Positions 26,665 to 36,510 of a DNA stretch of 50,621 nucleotides are shown here, one piece after another. The stretch is from Deltaproteobacteria bacterium (lineage in GTDB: Bacteria; Desulfobacterota; Desulfobacteria; Desulfobacterales; Desulfatirhabdiaceae): NCBI GenBank assembly GCA_016219185.1, contig JACRBZ010000075.1, forward strand, positions 1 to 50,621, in the 5' to 3' direction. The notes under the pieces are model-generated. The model did not search any database. It worked only from the letters and a program-made list of their open reading frames with translations, and had not been told where the DNA came from. The position numbers and the translations under genes were made by a program. How positions within the stretch are numbered: position 1 is the stretch's first letter; each line of letters starts with the position of its first letter.

Positions 26665-28278
26665 TTAAAAATCGTTCTCCTCCATGGGAATGATATCATC
26701 GGGGTGAACTTCTTTGGACTGGTGGAGCGCCGGGAGTTTTCTCTTTGCAGATTTTTGGGCGATGGGCAGCGCTTTTTGGGGTGCTCGTCTGGCATGTCCA
26801 GAGGTTTTCGACTGTCTGACAGTATGGGAACCGCCGGTTGACACGGCGGCATTTCCCCCCACCACTGCAGTCAGTTCGGCTACAAAGCCTTTCATCTCTT
26901 CGGCCTGGGCGTTCAGTTCTTCAGATGCCGCAGCCGATTCCTCGGCGTTTGCGGCATTCTGCTGGGTAACCTTATCCATTTCCGTGACCGCGGTATTCAG
27001 TTGTTCGATACCCTGGGCCTGCTCGGTGGATGCGGCCGCGATTTCACCCACCAGTTCACCCACTTTTGCGGTGCTGACAGCTACTTCTTTAAAGGCGTCG
27101 TTGGTGGTCTTTACTATCGCGGTCCCATCCGAAACTTTTTTCACGGTGCCTTCAATCAATGTCGCGGTGTTTTTGGCGGCATCCGCGGCGCGCATAGCCA
27201 GATTCCGAACTTCGTCGGCCACAACCGCGAATCCGGCACCGGCTTCCCCGGCTCTTGCGGCTTCCACGGCTGCGTTTAAAGCCAGAAGATTGGTCTGGAA
27301 AGCGATTTCATCGATAGTCTTAATGATCTTACTGGTTTCCTCGCCGGCTTTTGAGATTTCCTGCATGGAGGTGGTGAGCTGGCTCATGGACGTATCGGCC
27401 TTATTCACCACCTGGTTGGCTTTTTTCATGAGGGAGTCGACCTGTCTGGCGTTGCTGGCGTTCTGCTTGGTCATGGCGGACAATTCCTCCAGAGATGACG
27501 AAGTCTCTTCCACGGATGCCGCCTGCTGGGAAGAGCCTTGGGCCAGGGACTGCGATGCGGCGGAAACCTCTCCGGCTGCTGACGATATCTGATCTGAGGC
27601 TTCGGCAAGCCCGCTGATAACCCGATTTACGGGTTTTACGATGGAACGGCTCAAAATGATGCCAAGCGCCAGAGCAAAAAGAGTACCCCCTATCATACTG
27701 ACTAACTCAATCATGGAGACACGCTGCATCTGATTCTTCGAGATATTGTCAACATCCTGTGAATGTTTTTCCACGACGGGTCTTATTTCTCCCAGGATTC
27801 TCTGCACGTCTCTCAGATGCTGGCTTGTCTCCGTCCCGTAAAAAGCGATGGCTTCCTGGCGGAACTCCATGCCTTTTTTGAGAATGGCTTCTAAAGCCTG
27901 AGCTGATTTGTGCAATTTTCTATGAGGATCTTCGATCTGAGTTAAAAAAGTTTTTATCCCTGGAATTTCCTGTTCGGCTTTTTCCCGCTCATCGCCATAG
28001 TACCATTTTCCGAAGGCACATTTATGCTCATCAGTTTCAACACCCAAAGAGACTAATTTCTCGTCCGTCTGAAACTGGCCAGCCTTCCGTGCCCAGTTCA
28101 GATGGTCGATTTCCCTTTGCAACAATTGTTTGGAAATGCCCTCGGAATACGCAACTTTTGCTGCAGCCTTTTCAGACATCTTCAGGCTGTACAGCCCGGT
28201 TAATCCGACGAACAACACCAAGACGCTGACCATCAGGAAACCCCCGATTAACTTCACACTCAAACCAATGTTTTTCAT
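26665..28278 (-). CDS. Methyl-accepting chemotaxis protein with periplasmic zinc-binding (CZB-like) domain
   Basis: The 537-residue receptor has a membrane segment at about 10-30, a sensor region to about 190, a second membrane segment at about 192-212, and a cytoplasmic signalling domain with the hairpin tip EIAFQTNLLALNAAVEAARA. The sensor region carries His59 in DHLNWA, Cys87 in HKCAFGKWYYG, and HRKLH near 116-120, the pattern of chemoreceptor zinc-binding (CZB) domains. CZB domains are mostly cytoplasmic, so a position between two membrane segments is less common. The C-terminal tail is Lys-rich and ends with an acidic IIPMEENDF. No other chemotaxis gene lies here. Confidence 0.9.
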   Translation of the reverse strand: MKNIGLSVKLIGGFLMVSVLVLFVGLTGLYSLKMSEKAAAKVAYSEGISKQLLQREIDHLNWARKAGQFQTDEKLVSLGVETDEHKCAFGKWYYGDEREKAEQEIPGIKTFLTQIEDPHRKLHKSAQALEAILKKGMEFRQEAIAFYGTETSQHLRDVQRILGEIRPVVEKHSQDVDNISKNQMQRVSMIELVSMIGGTLFALALGIILSRSIVKPVNRVISGLAEASDQISSAAGEVSAASQSLAQGSSQQAASVEETSSSLEELSAMTKQNASNARQVDSLMKKANQVVNKADTSMSQLTTSMQEISKAGEETSKIIKTIDEIAFQTNLLALNAAVEAARAGEAGAGFAVVADEVRNLAMRAADAAKNTATLIEGTVKKVSDGTAIVKTTNDAFKEVAVSTAKVGELVGEIAAASTEQAQGIEQLNTAVTEMDKVTQQNAANAEESAAASEELNAQAEEMKGFVAELTAVVGGNAAVSTGGSHTVRQSKTSGHARRAPQKALPIAQKSAKRKLPALHQSKEVHPDDIIPMEENDF

Positions 28279-29080
28279 TGCTAAAGCTCTCCGTTATGAA
28301 TCAAAATACTCACGTACGTATTGTAAAAGGCTTCACGGCTTGGTCATCCCACATGACCTATTCACCCCACCTTTATCGCATCATTCCCCGTATGAAAGAA
28401 TGCCATAAAGTAAGCCAAGCAGGGCGAAAAAAGTCCATTTTGTTGTATCCAGCCCGTTGACTGAATTGAATGAGCAATTTATAGATCCAATTTATCCTGC
28501 AATCGCGCCTATATGATATTTCAAGATCACCTGTCAATATTTACTGAATAATTAAACAGTAAAAGAGGACAATATTGAAAGTAAAAGTTGCAATCTAATA
28601 TACTAATTCAATATGTTATGAATGATTACTTGTCGTCAATATTTTAGCAGTGATTAACAGTTCTTCAGTATTTTAAAAATCGATTGCAGGTTTTAGATGA
28701 GAGCGCCTGCGAAGCTAATGCAGGCAAGCCGGACAATCCGGTACGGGTAATGGTTAAACACCAGCCCGGAACTGAACCGTGCGTATGAGGAGATAACGAA
28801 ATGATTTTCAGAGTCCTGCTGAAAGATTAAACAAATGTCAGTACAAAGAGAATTGGCTACGCAGTCTTTTGATATCTGCCTCTTTAGGAAGATATTGAGC
28901 TCATCCCCAAAATCCGATATGATCAGCAAAAATTCTGCATTGGGTTCTGGCGATGCCGGTACAGGAATCAATTCTCAGAGCGATCTGGCGGGGGGTATTG
29001 ATTGCGGATAACACATTAATGTCATTTATCTTTGCACTCTGGTAAAGCAAACGGATTTTGCCGATAGCGTCAAGTTGCGG
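28279..29080. other. Long intergenic stretch with compact hairpins, no gene recognised
   Basis: About 800 bases separate two minus-strand signalling genes. The first 400 are AT-rich and look like promoter and leader of the chemoreceptor. Within 28705-28741 two short perfect stems follow each other: GCCTGC/GCAGGC (28705-28710, 28720-28725) and CCGGA/TCCGG (28729-28733, 28737-28741). A minus frame at 28693-28971 is open but shows no recognisable motif. The rest resembles decayed sequence. Confidence 0.35.
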
Positions 29081-30289
29081 TCAATGTTCAGGTTGTGTTG
29101 ATAATACAGTGGAAGTTCGGTCGAAAGCTGTCGGAAGTGAAATTGTGAAAGTCGATCCTGCTCCTTCCGTGCTTTCAGCGACGATCGATCCGCCATTGTT
29201 CCTTATCGCATTTAGGGCTGTTGTAAGACCCAGCCCTGTTCCTTGCCCAACCTTTCGCGTTGTGAAAAAAGGGTCAAATATTTTGTTGAGAATGCGCTCA
29301 GAAATGCCTGCGCCAGTATCGGAAATCCGAATGATGATATTGTTCTCCGCCATTTCTGTATAGACTGTGATTTTTCCTCTACCTCTGATCGAATCTGCTG
29401 CATTCATTATAATGTTGAAGATTGCTTGATTGATCTGCGCGGCGTTGCAATGGTAACGGGGGAGTGTTCCAAGTTCCAAGACGAAATCGCAGCGATCCTT
29501 GATCTCATTGCCGATAATGTCGATTGCACTTTTTATCTCTTCATTGATATCAATTTCCGTCATCGCGGCGTCATCTATTTTCGAAAAGCTTTTGAGGGTT
29601 CGGACAATATTCCTAATACGGCAAAGACCTTCCATTGACTCCGATGTTAAATCATTTAGATTTTCCAGAATGAAATCAAGGTCTTTTTCGTGTCGAAACC
29701 TCTCTGCCTGGGCTGCGATGTCTTTTGCACTTTCAAAATCATTTTTTGAGAGCAACTCGCCAATGTGGATGTATTTTTTCAGGCATTGCGTGAATGCATC
29801 GGCAAAGTCATTCAATGCATTAAGATTGCTCATGACATACGAAAGAGGATTGTTGATTTCATGAGCAACACCAGCCGCCAATCGGCCGATGCTAGCCACT
29901 TTCTCGACGGAGAAGAGGCGTGCCTCTATCTCCTTTATATGTTCAAGAGAATATTGAAGTTGCTCATATATCTGTGCCAGTTGCTCGGGGGAATATACGC
30001 GCAACAGGGTATCCGTTCCCAGATCAAAGTTGAGTCCTTCTTGCCTGCGGACCAGCTTATAGAAATCACACTCAATGCAGAATTTCAATTTTTTTGCAAA
30101 CGAGCCTTGGACTTCTCCTTTACAGAAAGTGCCTGCCAATGCCCAGCAGACTCGACCGGCGTTAAGACCGTTATTGGTTCCATTTGCTTGTATTGTCGTG
30201 GTTGAGGGACAAACTCCAAGTTCATGCGCATGCTCTCCTCCAGGCTCTCGGCCACATTTTTTGAATTCCCAGCAATTCAGTTTAATCAT
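29081..30289 (-). CDS. Sensor histidine kinase with N-terminal two-CW Cys-rich domain
   Basis: The 402-residue kinase begins with about 80 residues holding seven Cys (6, 12, 27, 48, 56, 71, 74), two of them in CW pairs (6-7 and 48-49), with the motif NCWEFKKCG and CIECDFYK. This resembles the two-CW domain of signalling proteins in Geobacter-like bacteria, probably a metal or cluster site. HisKA follows with IGRLAAGVAHEINNPLSYV, then HATPase with GQGTGLGLTTALNAIRNNGG. No membrane segment is seen. The ATG at 30289 is chosen because the conserved MIKLNCWEF begins there; the frame is open to 30361. Confidence 0.88.
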   Translation of the reverse strand: MIKLNCWEFKKCGREPGGEHAHELGVCPSTTTIQANGTNNGLNAGRVCWALAGTFCKGEVQGSFAKKLKFCIECDFYKLVRRQEGLNFDLGTDTLLRVYSPEQLAQIYEQLQYSLEHIKEIEARLFSVEKVASIGRLAAGVAHEINNPLSYVMSNLNALNDFADAFTQCLKKYIHIGELLSKNDFESAKDIAAQAERFRHEKDLDFILENLNDLTSESMEGLCRIRNIVRTLKSFSKIDDAAMTEIDINEEIKSAIDIIGNEIKDRCDFVLELGTLPRYHCNAAQINQAIFNIIMNAADSIRGRGKITVYTEMAENNIIIRISDTGAGISERILNKIFDPFFTTRKVGQGTGLGLTTALNAIRNNGGSIVAESTEGAGSTFTISLPTAFDRTSTVLSTQPEH

Positions 30290-30483
30290 CGGTGGTTTCT
30301 TCCATACAAGAATGATTTTTTTATAGCGTGACGAGTTAACCATATCAGTAATACCAACCATTTTGCAACAGATTGCCCTCTTTCAGGAAAAAGCACCAAC
30401 TCTCTCACATCTCATCTGAATTATGTTGATTTAATGGAGTAAATCTTTTAACAGATTAACCAGCTATTAACTGACGCCTTTTG

Positions 30484-30900
30484 CTTCAGGGACTTGAAAA
30501 GTCCAGTAACGGACCAATGCTATGACGCTTTTGTGATCATATCCGACCATCGGATGCCGGGTATGACAGGCGCCCGGTTCCTGAAGAAAGTCAGAGCCCT
30601 GACCCGGATGCCATCCGGTTCTCCTGACCGGCTATTCGGATGGTAAGGACATTCTGGATGCTGTCAATTAAGGGGAAATTCACAGGGATCTGACAAAACC
30701 CTGGAAGAAGCCAATGCATCTCTGGAAAAGGGGTTTCGTTGACACCATTCGACTTTTATCCTCTCTAATTGAAACCGTTACCCCAGGTTTGGAAGCTATC
30801 TGATTTTTGTCGCTCAACTGGCCAAACGAATGTACGAAGGGTTTTGTCTGGACAAGCAGGAACAGGATCAGAATGGTTCCTCAAGCCTGGGATGTAGTTG
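30484..30900 (+). pseudogene. Decayed REC plus HD-type response regulator
   Basis: Pieces of one protein appear in shifting frames: DAFVIISDHRMPGMTGARFL (from 30524), LLTGYSDGKDILDAVN with an in-frame TAA then GEIH (30619-30680), LTKPW near 30690, DTIRLLSSLIETVTPGL (from 30741) and SYLIFVAQLAKRMYEGFCLD (from 30796). The order matches a receiver domain with its Asp and KPW motif followed by the helical start of an HD-type output domain. There are at least two frameshifts and one stop, and the HD motif itself is gone. Confidence 0.8.
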
Positions 30901-31112
30901 ACCCAGGAACCTTGAGTCGGCGTCGGAAGGCTGCTGTTGGCAAGGGGCAGCGTGCTGAACGCGGAAATGATTTCTGCCATTCAAAAACTTTCAAAAACCG
31001 TTCTGATCGATGAGAGGATCGAGATATCCGTCGGTTAGGGAATGATTCGACCGGTTGTATTCGATCGACAGCACGTCAGCCCTTTCAAATAAAAGGACAT
31101 TGATAATTTTAA

Positions 31113-31964
31113 ATGAAACCTGATTTTTTTAAACAAATAGACCGGATCCGAGAACTGCCCACGCTTCCCGCCATTGTGTTTAAAGTCAACCAGATGCTTC
31201 AGAATCTGGAAACCACGGCTGATCAACTGAGCCGGGTCATTGAAACGGATCAGGCAATGGCGGTCAAGATACTTAAACTCGTCAATTCATCTTTTTATGG
31301 TTTCCAGTCGAAAATCAGCAGCATCAACTCCGCCGTGCTCATCCTGGGGTTCAACACGATCCAGCACGCCGTGGTGTCTCTTTCCGTGATGAAGTCATTT
31401 TCTCTTAAAAAAAACCTTAAGAGACTTAATATCCAGGACTTTTGGCATCATTCTCTGGCAGTTGCGATCATCAGCAAATATCTTGCGGATCATGCCGACA
31501 AGACCCTGTCCTCAGACTGTTTCACGGCCGGTCTGCTTCACGATATCGGCAAATTAATTCTTGCGGAATATTTCCCCGAAGAATTTGAAAAAATCTGGTT
31601 GAGGGCGGTTGAATCCGGCATTTCCTTTGTTGATGCCGAGAAAATGGAAAATGACGTAAACCATGCGGAAATAGGCGCCTATCTTGCGGAAAAATGGCTT
31701 TTGCCCCAGCCCCTGGTGGATGCCATCCGGTATCATCACAGCGCTTTTTCCAGCGATCACCTCGCCTCGGCAATCATCAATGTCGCGGATTTACTGGTCA
31801 ATACCTGTCAGCCAAATCCGGAAGGCCGATTCGAGCAGCCACCGGGTCTTTTGGATGTACCGGCTTTTTTGCAGCCGCAACTCCAGACCCTGCCCGAATG
31901 GTACCCCCGGCTTCAGGGCGAAATTGCATCGGCCTGCCAGGTTTTTATGGAACCCCGGAATTAG
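31113..31964 (+). CDS. HDOD-domain signalling protein
   Basis: The 283-residue protein has an HDOD domain over about residues 10-215: LPTLPAIVFKVNQML, DQAMAVKILKLVNSSFYG, AVLILGFNTIQHAVVSLSV, then LLHDIGKLILAEYF and YHHSAFSS. HDOD is a non-catalytic relative of HD domains found in regulators of motility, secretion and c-di-GMP circuits. The ribosome binding site (AAAGGA) is about 16 bases from the ATG, unusually far. It lies between two decayed signalling genes. Confidence 0.88.
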   Translation: MKPDFFKQIDRIRELPTLPAIVFKVNQMLQNLETTADQLSRVIETDQAMAVKILKLVNSSFYGFQSKISSINSAVLILGFNTIQHAVVSLSVMKSFSLKKNLKRLNIQDFWHHSLAVAIISKYLADHADKTLSSDCFTAGLLHDIGKLILAEYFPEEFEKIWLRAVESGISFVDAEKMENDVNHAEIGAYLAEKWLLPQPLVDAIRYHHSAFSSDHLASAIINVADLLVNTCQPNPEGRFEQPPGLLDVPAFLQPQLQTLPEWYPRLQGEIASACQVFMEPRN

Positions 31965-32011
31965 TGACCTCTCAGACCGTATTCCCACATACCGTGCTAT
32001 GCGTTGTGTAG

Positions 32012-32155
32012 ATGTTTGAAGGCACGGGGCTGGGGTTGTCCATCTCGCATGGGATCATTCAGAAACACGGCGGCACGATTGATGTCGAGAGCGAGGTCGG
32101 CAAGGGAACGGTTTTTACGATTCGACTTCCCTTAGATGCCGAAAATGGATCGTGA
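32012..32155 (+). pseudogene. Orphan C-terminal fragment of a histidine kinase
   Basis: A 47-residue frame reads EGTGLGLSISHGIIQKHGG, TIDVESEVGKGTVFTIRLPL and ends at TGA 32153-32155. This is the G2 box and final strand of a HATPase domain with nothing upstream to complete it. It is a remnant left by deletion next to the HDOD gene, not an independent gene. Confidence 0.8.
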
Positions 32156-32198
32156 AACCTGCAAATGAACGGGAGCCTGCAAAACCAGGAATAACAAA

Positions 32199-34343
32199 AT
32201 GGCACACATCCATACGCGTTCGCTGTCTCACTCGACCCCTTCCGCCGACCCGCACGATCATGGGGACAGGACTGCCACGCATCGGCTCATGCTGATATTT
32301 GGCATCCTCTCGTTAGGAATTGTCCTGGGCGGTGCCTTCTATTATCGGAACTACGAGCGGCACTTCCGTTTCGAAATCGAACACCAGCTATCTGCCATCG
32401 CGGATCTGAAGGTGAACGAACTGGTGCAGTGGCGCAGGGAGCGATTAGCCGATGCCGGGATTCTGTATCAAAACGCTTCGTTTACCGCGTTGGTGCAACG
32501 CTTTTTCAAAAAACCGGAAGATGCGGACGCATACCGCCAGATCGAAATCTGGCTCGATAAATACCGGACTCACTATCAGTACGACAGGGCTTTTCTGTTG
32601 GATGCAAAGGGGGATGAGCGGCTGACTGTTCCCGGCAGGCCAGAGGCTGTGGCTGCCCATCTGGCAGGGGATGCAGCCCGATGTCTGGAATCGGGACAGG
32701 TGACATTCCTGGATTTTCACCGTGACTTTCCCGATGGTCCCGTACATCTGAGCCTCCTGGTTCCCATTCAAGATGAACCTGGCACCATCCGGCCGATTGG
32801 CGTGCTGGTCTTGCGGATTGACCCGGGCATCTATCTTTATCCGCTCATCAGCAACTGGCCGACGCCCAGCCGAACCGCCGAAACCATGCTGGTCAGGCGG
32901 GACGGCAACGACGTACTCTTTCTGAATGAGCGTCGGTTTCTGTCCAATACGATACTGAACTTGCGTCGTTCGCTTGATAACACCGATGTGCTTGCGGTGA
33001 AAGCCGTGCTGGGACAGCAAGGTGTCGTGGAAGGCCTGGACTATCGCGGTGTGCCGGTGATAGGGGCGTTACGCGTGGTTCCGGATTCGCCGTGGTTCCT
33101 GGTCACCCGTATGGACACCTCGGAAGTGGTTGCGCCGCTGCGTGAACGGCTCTGGCTGACCGTTTTATTTGCCGGCGTTCTGTTCCTGGGTTCATGTGCG
33201 AGTTTGGGTATGCTCTGGCGCCAGCAGCGGGTGCACTACTATCAGTATAGATGTGTGATTGAGCGGGAGCGGGCCTGGCTTCAGGATGTGATTGCCCGCA
33301 GCCTGAACGAGATTTATGTCTTTGACCCGCGGACCTTGCGATTCAGGTTTGCCAACACCGGTGCTTGCCGAAACATCGGTTACAGCATGGCGGAACTTGG
33401 CAGCCTGACGCCGCTGGATCTCAAGCCGGATATCACCGAAGATGCCTTCCGCGGTATGTTGCAACCGCTCGTGACCGGGGAGCGCGAAACATTGGTTTTT
33501 GAAACCACGCATCGACGCAAGGATGGCTCAGAATATCCGGCCGAGGTTCATCTTCAGCTCGTGCGAAATAACGATAGCGGCGTCTTCCTGGCGGTGATCA
33601 ACGACATCACCGAGCGCAGGCAGGCCGAGGAAATGCTTCGAAAGAATGAACGGGAGCTTCGGGAAAGAAATGATGAATTGACCCGTTTTACGTACACCGT
33701 ATCGCACGATCTTAAAAGCCCGCTCGTGACGATTCAAACCTTTCTGGGTTATCTGGAGCAGGACATGCGAAAAATGGATACCAAACTGGCGGACCGGGAT
33801 ATGTCCTACATACGCAATGCGGCCGACAAAATGGGGCAATTGCTGAATGAGCTTCTCCGGCTGTCTCGTGTCGGGCGTGTGGTAAACCCGTCCATCAGAT
33901 CACCGCTTCAGTCGATCATTCATGAGGCGCTGGATCTGGTGGCCGGCCAAATTGTCCAGAAAGGAGTGAATGTGGTTGTCACGACAGAACCCGTCTTTGT
34001 CACCGGAGATCTTCCGCGCCTGGTGGAGGTATTTCAGAATCTGGTGGATAATGCCGTCAAGTTCATGGGAGAGCAGCCGTCGCCCCGTGTTGATATCGGG
34101 GTTACGACGGCGGATGGTGAGCGGGTATTATTTGTCCGTGACAACGGCATCGGTATCGACCCCCGACATCAGCACAAACTTTTCGGCCTGTTTGAAAAAC
34201 TCACTCCGGGAAGCAACGGTTGTGGCATGGGTCTTGCTCTGGTCAAACGTATTGTGGAAATTCACGGAGGTCGGATCTGGGTGGAATCGGAAGGCGTGGG
34301 GCAGGGGAGTTGTTTCTGGTTTACGCTGCCGGGGTGTGGATGA
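32199..34343 (+). CDS. Membrane sensor histidine kinase (periplasmic sensor, PAS, HisKA, HATPase)
   Basis: The 714-residue protein has a membrane segment at about 28-48, an extracytoplasmic sensor region to about 320 (VNELVQWRRERLADAGIL then a dCache-like fold), a second membrane segment near 322-342, a PAS domain (about 355-475), HisKA with FTYTVSHDLKSPLVTIQTFL and HATPase with GCGMGLALVKRIVEIHGG. HDLKSP is a phytochrome-like HisKA variant. The ATG follows AGGA with 8-base spacing. No response regulator adjoins. Confidence 0.9.
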   Translation: MAHIHTRSLSHSTPSADPHDHGDRTATHRLMLIFGILSLGIVLGGAFYYRNYERHFRFEIEHQLSAIADLKVNELVQWRRERLADAGILYQNASFTALVQRFFKKPEDADAYRQIEIWLDKYRTHYQYDRAFLLDAKGDERLTVPGRPEAVAAHLAGDAARCLESGQVTFLDFHRDFPDGPVHLSLLVPIQDEPGTIRPIGVLVLRIDPGIYLYPLISNWPTPSRTAETMLVRRDGNDVLFLNERRFLSNTILNLRRSLDNTDVLAVKAVLGQQGVVEGLDYRGVPVIGALRVVPDSPWFLVTRMDTSEVVAPLRERLWLTVLFAGVLFLGSCASLGMLWRQQRVHYYQYRCVIERERAWLQDVIARSLNEIYVFDPRTLRFRFANTGACRNIGYSMAELGSLTPLDLKPDITEDAFRGMLQPLVTGERETLVFETTHRRKDGSEYPAEVHLQLVRNNDSGVFLAVINDITERRQAEEMLRKNERELRERNDELTRFTYTVSHDLKSPLVTIQTFLGYLEQDMRKMDTKLADRDMSYIRNAADKMGQLLNELLRLSRVGRVVNPSIRSPLQSIIHEALDLVAGQIVQKGVNVVVTTEPVFVTGDLPRLVEVFQNLVDNAVKFMGEQPSPRVDIGVTTADGERVLFVRDNGIGIDPRHQHKLFGLFEKLTPGSNGCGMGLALVKRIVEIHGGRIWVESEGVGQGSCFWFTLPGCG

Positions 34344-34514
34344 GTGGGTAACCCTCATAAATACCATTCTCAGAACTGTCACCGGCAGATACGCGCGCAA
34401 CGTGCCGTTGAAATAAAGAAAAAGATTACAGAAAAACACGGATGTGTTATTTTTTGAATATGGATACTGCGGAACATGGGTCTATCCGTTTGAGGCAAAT
34501 AAGGGGATTGGAAG

Positions 34515-36359
34515 ATGAGCACTATCCGTGCCCCAAAAAACGTATTCAGTAACATCGGGTTGATGTCCTATTCGACCCTCCTGTTCATCGTTGCCGGCAC
34601 CGGGTGGTTTGCAACCGGATATCTGGGGGCTAAGGCCGGGCAGGAAATACGAGAGGACAGCGAATCCACGATAACATTGCTTCGCGCCCATTTCACCGCC
34701 GAATTTGATAAGGCCGAACGAGCGGTCCAGGCGCTGTCGGGATCACCCTGGATTTTGCCTGCCCTCGTTTCACGCAAGGATCCGGATATCGCCAATGCCA
34801 ACTCGGTCTTAGACCGGTACAATTCCAGCCTGAACGCTTCCGCTACCTATCTCATGGACGGCAATGGCCTGACCATCGCGTCCTCCAACCGCAATGATCC
34901 GGATAGCTTTGTCGGCAAGACCTTTCAATTTCGTCCCTATTTTACACAAGCGATCTCAGGCGTTCCTGGTCGCTATTTTGCCCTTGGCACCACATCCTTG
35001 AAGCGGGGTTTTTACGCGAGTTCTGCCGTCAGGGACACCGACGGCAGAATCGTAGGCGTTGCCGTGATTAAGCGGAATATCGACGAGGATGAGGTTGCTC
35101 TGGGTGGATATCCCTATTTTTTTCTGGTCGATCCCAACGGCATCATTTTTCTTTCGGGCAGCAAGGAATTGAATTTTAGGAGCCTATGGCCGATAAGCCG
35201 GGAAACCCGGCTTGCCCTGCTGCAATCCAAACAGTTTGGTGAAAAAGGTTTTGACGCTATCCTGCCGCTTGAGGTTTCGGACGGGATGGATATTCCCTTT
35301 AATGGAAAAAATTATCTGGTTTCCCGAAAGGTCATCGATCCTGATGGATGGTCGATCGTGTTTATGGCGCCAACGGAGCGGATTTTGATATACAAGTCCG
35401 TTGGTGTGGTCGTCACTCTTTGGATGTGCACGGTTATCGCAGTACCGTTTATCATTAATTACCGGGCTGCCAGATCAGCGGAAAAGGTGCGGAACAGCGA
35501 AGCCCGCTTTCGCGAGTTATTCAATACCATGAAAAGCGGGGTCGCCATATACCGGCCTGCAGATAACGGCCAGGACTTCATCATCACCGATATCAACCCT
35601 GCGGGGGAGCGGATCAGCCAGGTAACAAAACAAGACATCGTCGGCAGAAGTATCACGGCGGCCTTTCCCGGAGTCAGGGAACATGGCCTGTTCGATGTGA
35701 TGAAGCAGGTGTGGCGGACCGGAGTGCATCAATATCACCCTGTGTCCCTATACAGCGATAATCGACTGTCCCTGTGGGTGGAGAACACCGTTTACAGGCT
35801 GGCTTCCGGGGAGATTGTCGCCATTTATGACGATGTTTCGGACCGCAAGAGAATGGAGGCGGAAATACTGACCCTCTCGATAACCGATCCGCTCACGGGT
35901 CTGCATAACCGAAGGGGGTTTTTATCGCTTGCGGAGCAGCAGTTAAAACTATCCGAAAGGAATCGGCGCCGCATGCTGCTCTTTTTTGCGGATCTGGACG
36001 GGTTGAAATGGATTAATGATATGCTGGGTCATGAAGAAGGAGATCGCGCGCTCATTGAAGCGGCGACCGTATTCAAGGCAACATTCAGAACCTCCGACAT
36101 CATGGCGCGCCTGGGAGGAGATGAATTCGCTGTCCTTGCCATTGATACCGACGAAATCCAATCAGAAATCTTTACCGCTCGGTTGCAGCATCTGATTGAC
36201 ACACAAAACAATTTGAAAGATCACAAATATAAGCTTTCAATCAGTGTGGGCTGTGCCTGCTATGATCCTGAAAAACCCTGTTCCATTAATGAACTCATGG
36301 CGCAGGCGGATAAATTGATGTATGTGCATAAGCAAGGCAGGAAATTGTTTTCATTCTGA
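34515..36359 (+). CDS. Membrane diguanylate cyclase (dCache-PAS-GGDEF)
   Basis: The 614-residue protein has a membrane segment at about 17-40, an extracytoplasmic double-Cache region (with NRNDPDSFVGKTFQFRPYF) to about 290, a second membrane segment at about 292-315, a PAS domain (about 325-440), and a GGDEF domain with RLGGDEFAVLA near 531-541. RTSD lies exactly five residues before GGDEF, an intact inhibitory I-site, so it should make cyclic di-GMP with product feedback. The sensor resembles the C4-dicarboxylate (DctB-type) fold. Confidence 0.93.
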   Translation: MSTIRAPKNVFSNIGLMSYSTLLFIVAGTGWFATGYLGAKAGQEIREDSESTITLLRAHFTAEFDKAERAVQALSGSPWILPALVSRKDPDIANANSVLDRYNSSLNASATYLMDGNGLTIASSNRNDPDSFVGKTFQFRPYFTQAISGVPGRYFALGTTSLKRGFYASSAVRDTDGRIVGVAVIKRNIDEDEVALGGYPYFFLVDPNGIIFLSGSKELNFRSLWPISRETRLALLQSKQFGEKGFDAILPLEVSDGMDIPFNGKNYLVSRKVIDPDGWSIVFMAPTERILIYKSVGVVVTLWMCTVIAVPFIINYRAARSAEKVRNSEARFRELFNTMKSGVAIYRPADNGQDFIITDINPAGERISQVTKQDIVGRSITAAFPGVREHGLFDVMKQVWRTGVHQYHPVSLYSDNRLSLWVENTVYRLASGEIVAIYDDVSDRKRMEAEILTLSITDPLTGLHNRRGFLSLAEQQLKLSERNRRRMLLFFADLDGLKWINDMLGHEEGDRALIEAATVFKATFRTSDIMARLGGDEFAVLAIDTDEIQSEIFTARLQHLIDTQNNLKDHKYKLSISVGCACYDPEKPCSINELMAQADKLMYVHKQGRKLFSF

Positions 36360-36510
36360 ATCGATGGAATCCTGTAAGGTGGCTCCATGAAAGATCTTCA
36401 ACACTTTTTGATCGAGAACAAAAGCGTATACAAGGAGAGCCGAAGAATTTGATTGGCTGCATGGGCAATCAGGGGTTTCGGGTGTTTGAGATCGGGAGTT
36501 TGAAATCGAT

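Noticed and set aside
28705..28790. Cyclic di-GMP riboswitch or group II intron end
   Set aside because: The conserved core bases of GEMM riboswitches and the domain V of group II introns are not visible.
28693..28971. 92-codon minus frame in the long gap before the two-CW kinase
   Set aside because: No motif, no good ribosome binding site, and the segment contains compact hairpins, so coding is not supported.
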